Source: Diphasiastrum complanatum (lineage: Eukaryota > Streptophyta > Lycopodiopsida > Lycopodiales > Lycopodiaceae). From it: a stretch of 64,000 nt of DNA. The DNA is taken from the NCBI GenBank assembly GCA_029204225.1, contig CM055095.1, forward strand, positions 77,819,488 through 77,883,487, given 5' to 3'. Positions within the stretch are counted from its first letter, which is position 1; every line of letters begins with the position of its first letter. The translations under genes and the position numbers were made by a program. The notes beneath the pieces were generated by a model. The model was not told the origin of the DNA and did no database searches. It saw only the letters and a list, made by a program, of their open reading frames with translations. Shown here one piece after another: positions 45,770-58,400 of the stretch.

Positions 45770-48040
45770 GGGTTTCTCCTTCTCCATCTTGAACTTGTAT
45801 GCACCCGCACCACCATTGACCACATAGAATTCTGGTTTAAATGAGCATCGTATTGGTGTTGGAGACTTCAACATGTATCTCAACCCTGGAGATGGGCCTC
45901 ACTCTATCTCTCAAGTTCAGCTTTCTTCTTGGCCAATGTCACAGTCTTCTCACTCTCTGCTTGACACCCAAGACATCTTGTAGGACTTTCCCCATCACTT
46001 TTGGTCTAATTGTCGCCCTGGTCTCTCATTTTGCTCTCTACAAAGTTAGATCACTTTTATGTTTCCCTCGACCAATTTTTGGCTAAAGTCTTGCATTCTG
46101 AGACTCACAATTTCACTGTTCTTTCTAATCATAGCCATGTCCTTCTCATTTTCCAATTCTTACAAACGCCAGTTCTCCCCTTTGTCTCCCCGTACTTTAT
46201 GAATTTCTCCATTCTCCTCTGCTCCTCCTATCCTCTCGCATTGTTGACCCTCCCTCTTCCTTTTAATGTAAGCTTGATGCAAGTGTGTCTCTTCTTCGCA
46301 ATGTTGGTCAAGCCAAGCGTCGCTTGATGTCTAGGGCCAAGGTCTTAGTTGTCTACCTCCTTTATAGTATTGTCGAGGCTCGCCTACGCTTTCAAGATGC
46401 CTTTATATTCACTGATCTTGAGCTCCTTTGCTAAACCATCATTCACCACATTGATGCTCATGTTGTTGTTGGTCTCATACTTTGCTCTAAGCTTACTTGG
46501 CTTAAGCATGAAGATCTCTCTTTCTTTTTCTTTTGTACGCTTCGTCGGAAGCACTCAACCTCTTTCGTTCACTCCCTTTTTGTCTCATATTGTGTTCTTT
46601 CAAAGTCTCCTTCTATGGTCTAGGCCTTTCTCTCTCATTTTCGGGCCTACTTGATCTTGTCCTCCAAGCTTCCTTAGGTGCCCTCCTTGAGTGTGTCTCA
46701 GAAGCTTAGTCAAGCTGGTTGACTTCTGCCCCTTCACCATGCTCAACACCTCATACAAAATCATTGCTACTCCTGTTGTTTTGTAGCTTTCTTTCGCCCA
46801 ACACTTCAAGTGGTTTTTGGACTCCCTTGTTCTTAAACTTGCCCCCCTGGCAATCCTAATTTATGTTTTTTGCTTCTAGAGTCCTGGTCATGCGTCACAT
46901 CCTTGCTGCATACTCTTTCTTTTCATCAGCACTTAAATTCTTCTTGACACTGTCACCAAACTGCTTCGCCGTTTCCTTTGGGCCTTCAAATGACCCTTGC
47001 TGTCCTGGTCGATTTGTACTTCACCCTCTACGAAAGGAGGCCTTAGCATCCTTGACCCCTGACGAGCCTATTTGGACTTCTACTAATTTCCCTCAGGCTT
47101 CCTCCTCACTTTTTTCCTTGCATCCGAGGCTTTGTTTATCTTTGGCCCGCAAAGGTCTCACTACCTTTCGTCAACTCATCCATGTTCCCCCTTGTCAGAT
47201 CTTTAAAGGCAAATGTTAGTTTGTCCCGCAATGAGTGTTCCCTCATGAACCTTGACTCTCTTTCTGCTCTTGGTCTATGCCTCAATGGCGACCCCTGCCC
47301 TTGACCCTTCCCTCTTTAGCTATTCCTCTATTCATTTTTGATGCTACATCTCCCTCTTCCTCGACTATTTCAATACTGTCTCTAGATCTCTTCCTCTCAA
47401 TGCCAGGTGGCCCTTCTAGTCAGCCGCCTTTACTTCATGCACTATGGCGTAAGAGATTTTTGACTGTTTGTTTCATCCTCGTGGGCAAGCTCAAATATCT
47501 TGCTTACCAAATTGTCTCTAGATCTCTTCCTCTCGATGCCAGGTGGCTCTTCTTGCCAATTGGAAGGTTGAATCTATTGAGCATCTATTTTTTACTACCG
47601 CACACACCTTTGAGCTGATTTTGCGCACTGCTTCGGTCGTGTGAAGACCACACCACCTCTAACTATTTGCTCTATTCTGCTGGGTGATTCACAAATTATG
47701 GACCGTGCTATCCTCACCTTTTGGCATGTTTGCAAGCTATCGATACTTTGAAAGATATGGACTTCTCGGAACCCGTGGATCTTTGATGGCAATACGACTC
47801 CTCTTTCGACTGCTATGTGCTTTCACTTTGTTTCACATCTTACTTTTTGTCTCATTCCATGCTATTCGATTGCCTCCTTGTGTGGTGTGCTTATAGTCCT
47901 TTACTTTTCTATTATAAACAATTTTTCTCGTCTTAAGAAACTACCTCGCTCCAGCCATAGGTTATTGAGGTCGTTGTACTCACATTTGCGAGGATATACT
48001 AGTGCCTTCATGTTTTGCAAAAAAATAAAATTCTAAATTA
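45770..48040 (+). pseudogene. LINE (non-LTR) retrotransposon remnant
   Basis: The plus strand shows endonuclease traces: ILNLYAPA near 45,790 and GVGDFNMYLNPGD near 45,862-45,900, the GDFN catalytic motif of APE-type LINE endonucleases. The RT middle is too decayed to follow. Around 47,120-47,640 a zf-RVT-like part remains (RKGLTTFRQLIHVPP; SLPLDARWLFLPIG; VESIEHLFFTTAHTFELILR). An A-rich end (AAAAAAATAAAATTCTAAATT, about 48,015-48,035) would suit the 3' end. Many stops. The 5' end may have been split by copia element C, whose right target copy lies directly before it. Confidence 0.65.
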
Positions 48041-48049
48041 AAATGTGGG

Positions 48050-48545
48050 CATTCTTCAAAGCCCAATTTCAGTAGCAACCAGATTCTGCCACAAGTTTGT
48101 GATCGATCGTTTGAAAGCGTCTCAAAAAGACTATCAGACTCGTGGCGAGCATCCAAGTGGCCGCACTTAAAATCTGTGGTGCCATAAAATGTGTTGCTGT
48201 GCCCAAGTCTTCAAGCTAGAGAATTGACAATCTTCAAAGCCCATCCATCAGCCGTTAAATTTTAAGCACAGCAATTCAGATTCTGCCACGTTTCTGGAAT
48301 CGACCGTTCTAAACTTGCGAAAGCCTAGCCTCGTGGAGGACATCCAAGCGCCCGACGTGGCCCCATTCCAGAATACGACTCCTTCCTTCACAGACAGAAA
48401 GAGGAGATAGAACGGGTAGCTGTTAAAGCCCGTCACCGTTCGATTTGTCTTTAAGCGTTCAGATTACGCCAGGTGTCTTCAAACAGCCGTTCAAAAGCTC
48501 CCAAGTGGCATAGTGTATTCGTGGCAGGCATCTAACGGGCTGGCC
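48050..48545 (+). repeat. Three diverged ~190-bp repeats upstream of BRM
   Basis: Units begin near 48,056, 48,236 and 48,425. Shared blocks in order are TTCAAAGCCC (or TTAAAGCCC), CAGATTCTGCCAC (48,080; 48,277; CAGATTACGCCA at 48,460), GATCGTTTGAAA / GACCGTTCTAAA / AGCCGTTCAAAA, CTCGTGG, CATCCAAG and GGCCG/GCCCG. Spacings of the CAGATT block are 197 and 183. The array ends just before the GA-rich 5' leader of BRM and so forms its proximal promoter or far 5' leader. Role unknown. Confidence 0.75.
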
Positions 48546-48591
48546 GTAGGGCCATTGGGCGCCGTCGTAGAGAAAAGAACAACCCTGGACG

Positions 48592-48630
<39 letters not shown>

Positions 48631-48670
48631 GGGGTGGGTTTGTTTGTGTGCGCGCTCGCTTTGCCATAGC

Positions 48671-48701
<31 letters not shown>

Positions 48702-48932
48702 CGTAGTGGTAGGACAAGAGACAGCAGCAGAAGCAGCCGCAAAGCATACATGGGTTTATATTCTCTTTCTGTCTGTCTCTCTGTGTCTGTGTGTGAGTAG
48801 ATGTGCATCATGATGATGCAGATGCATCTGCATCCAGCTGCGGATGCTATTATCTAGAAGACAAGGGGAGCGGCACTCGGTTTAGGAGTAGAAGCGTGCG
48901 GCGCAGTGTGTGTGCGTGTGCGGGCCTGGCCG
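48546..48932 (+). promoter_or_regulatory. BRM 5' leader with GA and GTA microsatellites
   Basis: Contains GA units at 48,594-48,622, a (GTA)n run at 48,671-48,700 and CTGTGTCTGT-type repeats to 48,795. No TATA box is clear, so the transcription start is not placed. GA-rich stretches near starts are common in broadly expressed plant genes. Confidence 0.5.
48801..48857 (+). CDS. 18-codon uORF upstream of BRM
   Basis: ATG 48,801 to TAG 48,855-48,857 encodes MCIMMMQMHLHPAADAII. It is in the same frame as BRM and ends 75 bases before the BRM ATG. It can act only if transcription starts upstream of 48,801. Its stop also rules out any longer in-frame BRM start from further upstream. Confidence 0.5.
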   Translation: MCIMMMQMHLHPAADAII

Positions 48933-51900
48933 ATGCAGCAGCAGGGCCAGGGCCAGGGCCAGGCCCTGGAGGAGGCCTCGGCTCCCCCTGGCCGACCCCC
49001 TGCCACACCTCCTCAACACCACCCATCATCCACACCGCCTCCGCCTCCACCTCTACCTCCACCTCCACCTCCAGCAGCAGCAGGAGCAGGAGCAGGAGCA
49101 GCAACCCCAACCTCATCCCCAACCCCATCTTCTGCAGGATCCGGTGGAGCAGGTGGTGGGGGCGTCCTTTCTGCGGCGCCTTGGTCTCAGCTTTCGACTC
49201 CAAACTTGATGCATCTGCATCAGGTAGGCTTCCAGATCTGCTTCATTCTAATATTCTCAAGTCATTTAACCCTAATTATGATTCGTATGGCTCTGTGCAC
49301 CCTGGTCTTCTTTGCTCTGTTTTTGTTGCAGGTTTCTTAGCTTTGCTTGTTTTCTCTTGCCTGTCTTCAAATCCGCTTCATTTTAGTCCTTCAAAAGGTT
49401 CAGCCCTAATAATGATCCACTGGGCTTTTGTAACGTCCTTGACGCGGTTACAGGTTTCTTAATTTCGCTTGTTTTCTGTTTAAATCTACTCGATTTCTTC
49501 AAGATTTTCAACCCTAATTGTGATCTACTGGTCTTTGTTAACGAGCACTTGTCTTTTTCATTCTGTTTGTGTTCTTGATGTTGTCTCAGGTTTTTTAGTT
49601 TTGCTTGTTTTTTGTTTCTCGTCTTTCATATCTACTGCATACAAATCTCGTCAATAGATCCAACCCTAATTATATCCACTTGGCTGTGTTACCCTTGTCT
49701 TCTTTACTGTGTTTTTGCTGTTTATGGTGTTAAATTTTTCTTAGCTTTGCTTGTTTTCTGTTTTCTCTGTGGTGTTTTGTAATTTGTTGTGGAATGTGGG
49801 GAGATGTTAATCTCTGTGTGGCAAAGCCTATAATGGGATTTATCACTCCTCTGTATGCATCAGCCACGTCTATTACTTTACACAGTGTATATGTTATTAG
49901 CAGGGTCCTCTCCCATCACTGAGCTGCGTTAGCAGGGAAGTGTGGCCACTGTAAAGCCCAGAAGGAAAGTGGTCAACCTGCTAATCGATGACAGATGCAG
50001 CTGAAAAAAACCGAGGAGCAGTTTATATTTTCATTTTCTACCAGTAGATTACACTGTTTTGAGTTGATTTAAATTTTTCCGTAGTAAGAATATCAGAAAT
50101 TAATTGTTGAAGGTAAAAGTTTCAACCCTAGCTAAAAGTAAGTTTAGTGTATTATGCAACTATGGTTAGCATATGACCTTTATATCTTTGAATGACTTAT
50201 GATGGACATTTTTTTGGTACTAGCTATTTTTGAGTAAATGATGAGGCTGCCTTTTGAGTTTTTTAATCTTCTTCAGCCTTCATTAAGCTGAGCCTGGCCT
50301 TATTGTCAGGAGAAAATAGGAATTCAGGATGTTGGTCAGCACTTGGTTTGTTAGAGGAGATTATGACATATGTGACCTTCACCTTAGGAGCTGATGATGC
50401 TAGCGGAGATGTAACATCTGGACATATGTATCTGTTTTTTTTTTGACATTTTTGGGTAGAACGTGGGAGATCCGTAAGCGACGGAACTATGATTTTTAGA
50501 GTACATTACACAGATTGGATGGATGGTCCCAGATGTTCTGGTTGGACATCTTTTTGAATTTGAACCCTAACATTGATATATTTTTAGGTTAATTCAACTA
50601 GATTTGCACTGAATTCATGTTCACTTAGTAAGTATATGGTGCTTGGGACTATGTTATTTTTATTATTTACCACTTCATGTCCTACGTTTGTCTAGTTTTT
50701 TCTAACCACGAAGTGCCCAGTTGGATTTTTGCACATCCGTTCTTGCAATTCTCGTTGTCGTTGTTAGTTCTCCTGTTCCTGATTAATCTGGTTGTTAATG
50801 GCCTTTGTATTGTTTGATTGTTCCAGTCTTTACAACAGCTACGAGAGAGTGGTCAGAAATGTGAGTCCATATATTCTTTACAGCCAGGCCCAGTGCAGGC
50901 ATTTGATGGACTATCACAGTTGTCAGTACCACAAAGAGCTTACTTGGATGTATCTCAGCAGCAAGGCCAGCTGCCATCTGCTAATGACCTGCATTTGAAA
51001 GCACAAGCTCTAGATCAACAGTTGCATGGCCAATTGCAAGCTCAAGCCTATCTACAAAAAGCTTACCATGCTGCACAGCAAAGGGTGCAAGCTAATCTCC
51101 AGGCTCAACATGCCAACATTCAGGTTCATCAAGCTCATCAGGCGCAACAACAGATCAGTCTGCAAGTCCAATCAACTCAGCAAGCTCAGCAACTTAATGC
51201 CCATGCCCAACAGGCAGTTCTCAGCACCCAACAACAGGGTGTTGCAAGTCAACAATGTTTACAGACTCATCAGGTTGCTATTCAGTCTCAACAGGCACAT
51301 CATGTCAGTTTTCAAGCCCAGCAACCAAAATCAATGTCTCGACAAGCCATGAATCAGGACCTGATTCTCCCAAGTAACATAACATTACATGAGTTAATGC
51401 AGCTGCAGTCTGGGATTCAATCCCAAGGCTCAGCATCTCAAAGGGATCGTCCTCTCCCCAACCAGCATTTAAGGAACGATGGAAAACCGCAGCAGTCTCC
51501 TTTGTCACAGTTTCAAGCAAACATTGCAAGACAAAATGCTGCATCCACACAGAATCAAAGTCAACAGCGTTTGCAGAATAATGCGATCCCTCAATATGGA
51601 GCCATAATACCAAGTTCACAGGAATTGCTTGGACATGCTACAACAGCGATTCAGAACAATTTGATGGAAAATAACTCTAAAGTATTTCTTTCTAACCAAA
51701 ACTATTTTCCACCCCATCTCCTGCCTCAGCTGCAAGCTCGCTTGATCTCAATGCAAAAAGCAGGAGAAAATGCGGCATCTCAGCTGAGGCCTTCTGCACC
51801 ACTGGCTACATCACAATCTACAGTCTCAGCTTCCTTGCAAGATATTAACACATCTAGTGGGGGTGTTGGGCAAGGAAGTTCTTTGTCGATTGCATCATCT

Positions 51901-52335
51901 GTTCCAGCAGATAAATCTGGCACTATTCGCCAAGTTTTTGCTAGTACTTTTCTACCTGCTAACTCAAATAATTCCTCGGTTGGTTCCAGAGTCCCATTTC
52001 AGCAAGCAGTTCAACTAGGGAATATTCAAGTTGACAGAGGTCCAGCAATTACTGATAAATATCCTCATGCTACAGTGAATGGCATATCGGGATCGGCCAC
52101 AACAGGATTATCAATGAATCAGGCACAACCAAAGTCAGAGAAGCTTTTGGGAAACAATCCACATGCTGCTTTGTCAGCAAGCCTGCAAGTGCAAGGTTTC
52201 AAGCAGCAGCAGCAGCGGCAACAGCAGCAGCAGCAGCAGCTACAACAGCTGCAGCAACAGCAACTGTTACAACAGCTGCAGCAGCAGCAAAGGCAACAAC
52301 AGCAACAACAGCAACAGCAGCAACAACAACAGCAA

Positions 52336-52367
<32 letters not shown>

Positions 52368-52368
52368 G

Positions 52369-52403
<35 letters not shown>

Positions 52404-55400
52404 ACAGCAGCAACAGCAGCAGCAACAGCAACTTCAACAACAGCAGCAGCAGCAGCAACAACAACAACAAAAACAACAACAACAGCACCAACAACAGCAC
52501 CAGCAACTTCAGCAGCAGTTTCCTCGATCGAATACCTTATCTCTGAGCACTCAGGAGAATGCTTTCTCAGGATTGAATACGGGCCAGGGGCATCAGCAGA
52601 ATCAACGTGTTAAAAAAAATACTCAATCTCTCTGGTTTACTCGGCAACAACTTGCTGTGCTTCGAGCCCAGATTTTGGCATTCCGTCGCATAAAAGTAAG
52701 CCAAAAGGTCTTTCCATAAGCATGTACCACTGTCTGTTGCTTCGTTTTTGGACTGTAGTCCTGAATGGTCAATCGTTTTTTTGTCTTTGCAGCGAGGAGA
52801 CTTCATGTTCTCAGGTGACATGCTCCGAGCTATCACCCCACTTCCACTTGTATCCGTTCAGAATCAACTTTCAGTTCCCACTCCAAGTGTTGAAAGAGCA
52901 AGTAACTCTTTATCCATGGGCAGGATATCTCATGTTCAATCATCAACAGCTGAGTCTCATCATGTAGCAGAAACTGAAGAGAAGATGAACGTACAAAAAC
53001 TGCAAAGGTTTTCTGAGTACCATAGCCAGCAGAATGGAACCTTAGTGTCTGGTGATATGAGAAAATTAACCCTGAATCAGATGCAGGTATCTAAATCTGA
53101 AGTATTTGAAGATGTGATGGCACCGACAGTGAAGCAAGAGGTCTCAATTTCAGTACAACCACAAGCAAACAAAGATATTGAAATGGATATAAAGGCTGCC
53201 GTAGCTGTGCATACTGAACCAATGACTGTTAGTGATACAGTTGAGATATATAAGGCGCTTGATAATACATTTCTTAATGCTGCCAAGAGTACTTCTTCTG
53301 TTTCTCCCAACCAGAATCTGCAAAAAGGTGCTCACATTGTGCAACGATATCGTGGTCCTTTGTTTGATTCCCCCGCAAATGCCAAAAGGTTTGATGGACT
53401 CACATCTCACTCTAATGCGGCTTGTTGGGGAAGTTCCGTTTCTCTTGAATACGATGTCAGAAAACTTTTGTTGGAAGAAGGCGTTCGAATCATCGGCAGA
53501 AAAAGAGCTCGGAAGTTGAAGCTGCTTGACAGCCTACTTTCTACTGGATTTCAGGGATACCATGTTAGACCAGATGAGAAGTTAAGACTGCGCATTGAGC
53601 AGCGGAAACTTTCGTTGATGGATCTTCAATCAAGAATTAGGGAGGAAGTAGAGCAGCATCAGCAGGAAATTATGGCAATGGGTGAAAGGGATTATCGAAA
53701 GTTTGTCCGCCTATGTGAGCGCCAACGAGCAGAGTTGACAAGGCAAGCTTTAGTTTTGCAAAAGATGGGGAGAGAGAAACAGCTACGATCTTTATTTCAG
53801 TGGCGAAAGAAGCTGTTAGAAGCTCAATGGGCATGTCGAGATGCACGAATTTCTCGCAACAGAGGAGTAGCTAAATATCATGAAAAGATGCTGAGGGAGT
53901 TCTCAAAAAGGAAAGATGAAGATCGGACTAAGAGAATGGAAGCACTGAAAAACAATGATGTTGATGCTTACCGAGAGATGCTGCGACAGCAGCAGACAGA
54001 AATGCCAGGTGATGCTGGAGCGCGTTTTGAAGTCCTCTCTTCATTCCTGACACAGACAGAGGAATATCTGCATAAGCTTGGAGGAAAGATCTCAGCTGTA
54101 AAAACTCAGCAAGAGAAAGATGAAGCTGTTGTGGCGGCGGCTGCAGCTGCCAGAGCTCAAGTAAGTTTGCAAATTGGCTCCCATTTTCCTTATGCTCAGC
54201 AAACTTCTTAGCTTTGGAATGGTTGGAGTAATGCCCCAGATAGTTGAGATCGTGGGCTCTTTTCTTAGGGACTTTCTGAAGAAGAAATCGAGGAAGCAGC
54301 CATGGAAGCAGAAGAGGCGTTGTCTAGCAAGATATGGAGCTATGAAGATCAGCTTTCAACAACTGCCCCTGTAAACAAGTAAGTGAAGGTTTTAAAGAAG
54401 ATAGTGGATATTATGATTTCATGGTGTTTATGAGCTTTGTTGACTTTCAAGCTTCATTTTCTTGTTGTGCAGGTATTATAGTTTGGCTCATGCAATTGAT
54501 GAGCAAATTCTAAAGCAGCCCTCAATGCTGCGTGCTGGTATCTTGAGAGATTACCAACTTGTAAGTTGTTACACAACCTCTCTCATCAATCTCATCATTT
54601 CGGCATGGGCTTTAAGCAAATCAGACCTCTAAGTAACTAGCAGTAGCTTGATTTTGTCAACAGTTACGGCATATATTCAGTAGACTTGCAGTGCATAAAG
54701 GATTTTTATGTTCTCTTCTAAGTAAGGGATATGGAATGCCTGAACTTTCATCTGTGGATTACAGGTTGGCTTGCAATGGATGCTTTCACTCTACAACAAC
54801 AGGCTTAATGGTATTCTTGCTGATGAGATGGGTCTAGGCAAGACTGTACAGGTATGCTCATTATTGGGTTAAAAGATAATGCTGTTATGCAAATTGCAAG
54901 TTAGGTTCATAGTCTCGAAATGTAGCTTGTTGGCTGATGGTTCCAGCCTCTTTTGGCTTTTGAAAGTCCTCTACTATCCCAGTATGTTTCTTTCTGGAAT
55001 GAAATCTAAGCATGTTTCTTTCTGGAATCAAATCCAAGTAACTATATATACTTGCTTTGGCTTCAGATGGTCTGTTGTTTGTTCCAAATAATAAAAAATA
55101 CAGGTTCTTTATCCAATGTGCTATGAGTTGGACTAGTTTTCAGAGTAACAAGGTTTGATGCAATCTCATAGAGTATTTTAGGGCTGCCTCTTTAACTTGG
55201 CCGTTTAGCTTATGATTCTGCTTGTAAGAATGAAATCTTAAAATTTTATTTGAATAGTTGCCGTTGGAAGGGTTTGTGGTCCTTGCCAGAAATTGTAGTC
55301 TGCTTAAGTCCTTCTTTTGAGTTTGAGTTTAACAAATTCTAGCATTCTGTTCGGACACTTCTCTTTATCTACCTAGCAACACAGTTAGAGTGAATATAGT

Positions 55401-58400
55401 TATTTTGTTGATTTTGTATTGCCAGGTTATGGCGCTTATTGCATATTTGATGGAGTTCAAAGGAAATTATGGCCCTCATCTTATTATTGTGCCTAATGCA
55501 GTCATTGTCAACTGGAAGGTGACCTGTTCATGCTCCAAACATAGCATTCATGTTTGCTATCTGAGGTCTTTTAGACTTGTTATGACATGGCGCATGTCTT
55601 TCTACTTTGTGGAAAACAATTTGTTTCTCACTTAATTTTAGCTATGTGTTTGTGCTTGTAGAGTGAGCTTTTAAGGTGGTTGCCTTCTGTTTCGTGCATA
55701 TTCTATGTTGGTGTTAAAGATCAGCGCTCCAAAATATATTCTCAGGCAAGTAAGCAACAATCAATAGTCAATATGGTTTCCATGCAAACTAGTGGCAAAT
55801 CATATTGTTGGTATTTGATGTAGTTGATTGTTGATGTACAGATTTTGAAGTATTGAAAGATTTTGTCAATGTGAGGCTATTGCATTACATGGCCCTCTAG
55901 CATACCTTCAACAAATAGTGATGTGACAGGTTACCTTTTTCCTATTTTGTTGTACTAGCCCACGCAAAGATTTTTCCCTTAGAAGCTTGACATGGCTTGC
56001 TTGAACACAGGATGTTGCTGCAATGAAATTCAACATACTGGTGACTACCTATGAGTTCATTATGCGCGATAGGGCAAAGCTATCAAAAGTTGATTGGAAG
56101 TACATGATTATTGATGAAGCTCAAAGAATGAAAGATCGAGACTCTCGTCTTGCACGTGATTTAGACCGTTTTCGATGCCAACGACGGCTTCTTTTGACAG
56201 GAACACCTTTACAGGTAATATTCTTGTATATAAGATCTATACATAGTAATTTGAGGATAGAGGAATGTGTCGACCTCGCATTTGATTATTTTCACAAGTC
56301 ACGGAGCAAGTTTTTATATTGAGGAAATGCAATTTTACTTTATTGGCCTTTTTATTAGGCTTGTAGTCAAAACACAATTTTATTTGAGAAACTCTTGCAA
56401 ATTTTTTCCCTCCATTCCCCTTCCGCACATGTGAGCTATTTGTAGTGCGTGAAAAAATGCTTTCTAATTCGTAGGATTCCATTCCCACTAGTAAGATTTT
56501 GTAACTATATTGCCTAAAGAGATTGTTGGGCTCTTCATTATCTTTTTTTTTAATCTACTTTTTCTTCCCCGTGCCATTTCGTGTGTTTTCTTCATTGTAG
56601 ATGAGACATTTTTTACTTTACTGTTCTTTTATTTTTGTTTAAGTCTCACTTATATTTTACGTCTGTAGTTTGTTTAAATTTTTTTGTAATTGTGTAAAAT
56701 ATCCTAAACTTATTATTTATGATTCTCTTTGATTTTTTATTCCAAAATTACAGATCAAGCCGTGACTGTGTGTTTGCTTTCTACTAGATATGTCTACTAA
56801 TAGCAAATACCAATGATTTTCCCATCATCAAAAGCTCGCAAGGAACCTGACAAGGTTATTGGTGTGCGTGTGTGTAGTTTCACAATTAGGTAGCCTTTGG
56901 TAGAAAGCAACGATTGCATTTTGCAACTATTGCAGGGAAGAAAATATCAAATTGGAAGATTACATATCAAGTACTCAAGGCTACGTTCAAACCCATTTGA
57001 ATGTTTTGTCAAACTTGTTTGAAAGCTCGATGTTTCAAATGCATTTGAAACGTCGAAACATCAAAATGTTAAACCTTTTTTTTGGGCCCAAGCCCCTAAA
57101 AAAGAGGCCAAAGAGTCCCCATCTGAATATTAGGCCCCAATCAAGCCCTAATTAAAAAAAGCTGTTGCTCAAGCACCTTTCTCCTCCTGAGCACTTCTCG
57201 TCCTAAATAGATGACTAAAAAGGGTTTTGCTCTAAAGCAAAAATACCTAAACAAAAGTGCCGCCAAAAGTGGTGCTAAAACAACCAGAGGTGAGTGCTGG
57301 AAGTGAGAAAAAATACGTCGAAAAGTGGTGTCTGACAGCCAGGGATGGGTGCTGAAAACAACAGCCAGGGTGTGAGCTGAAAAATACATCAAAAAGTGGC
57401 ACTGGACAACCAGAAATGGGCACTGAAAACAGCCAACCAAAGTATTAGTGTGTGATTTGGTTTTCCTATTGAGATTATTAGTGATCGCGGAACACATTTT
57501 GTCAATGAAACAATCAATTGTTTATTGGAGGAATTTGTTGAACAGCTTATAAAGTTAGTACAAATCAGAGACTGTTTCAACTAGTTTATGATCAGGATGT
57601 AGTTATGCCAATTGAATTTTTAGTTCCATCTTTATACATAGCAGCTAGGAACACTTGGATGACGCTAAATCTTTACAACTTCGTCATGAGGCTTTGCACA
57701 AACTTTGTGAAACCGGTTTGATGGCAGTTCATGCATTAGCAGCGAAAAAAGCTCGTCGTAAGACATGGCATGATCGTCGATTACAGAAGAAAGATATGAA
57801 GGACGAAGATCTTGCCTTGATGGGTAAAACGAAACGTATAAAAGGAAAATTGAAATACATAGGTGAAGGACCATACAGAGTTAAGGAAATTCTATCATAT
57901 GGAGCAGTGGCCTTGGAACACCTGGATCGACGAAGATTCGATACCCCTATGAATGGCAGCCGATTACGCAAGTTTTGACAGCCTGATCCCCCAGCTTGAT
58001 CAAATATCTAATTTTTTTAACTTTATTTGATTTTGCAATTTTGTTCTTCGTTATTCTCTCTCTTTTTTGAAAAAACTGTAAAAATTCATTGTATAAAATG
58101 CAAAATGAGTGGCCATCAAATAATGCCTGAACTTCTTTACCACATAAATCATAGTCAGTGCTTTTTGCTCTGTGGTTGAATAGTTCATTTCTGAGTCACT
58201 GAGCTATTGGCTGGCAAATTGGATTGGGATTTTCTTTTTGCACTCTCTTGGGTGGTGGGTTAAGATGGCTCCCACCACATACTTTGATGCATCAGTATGC
58301 ACATGAAACTCCATGGACCAATTGGGCAGGTGGCACTGAGACCAATGCATCTCTAAGCTTTTGGAATGCCTGTAGGGCTTCCTCCATCCATTGTGGTTCC

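Noticed and set aside
46010-47896. Series of hydrophobic ORFs (65-118 residues) as membrane proteins
   Set aside because: They fall in a decayed LINE; hydrophobicity comes from T/C-rich decayed codons, and endonuclease and zf-RVT traces are in other frames.
48906-48932. Nine extra residues upstream of the BRM start
   Set aside because: The codon at 48,906 is GTG; the first ATG in frame after the uORF stop is 48,933.
48803-49462. 219-residue ORF overlapping BRM exon 1
   Set aside because: Begins with GTG, not ATG, runs through the exon 1 donor into intron 1 and is out of frame with the QLQ-bearing exon 2.
52267-52506. Antisense poly-leucine ORF
   Set aside because: Complement of the BRM CAG/CAA tract; no start context, no other residues, no evidence of transcription.
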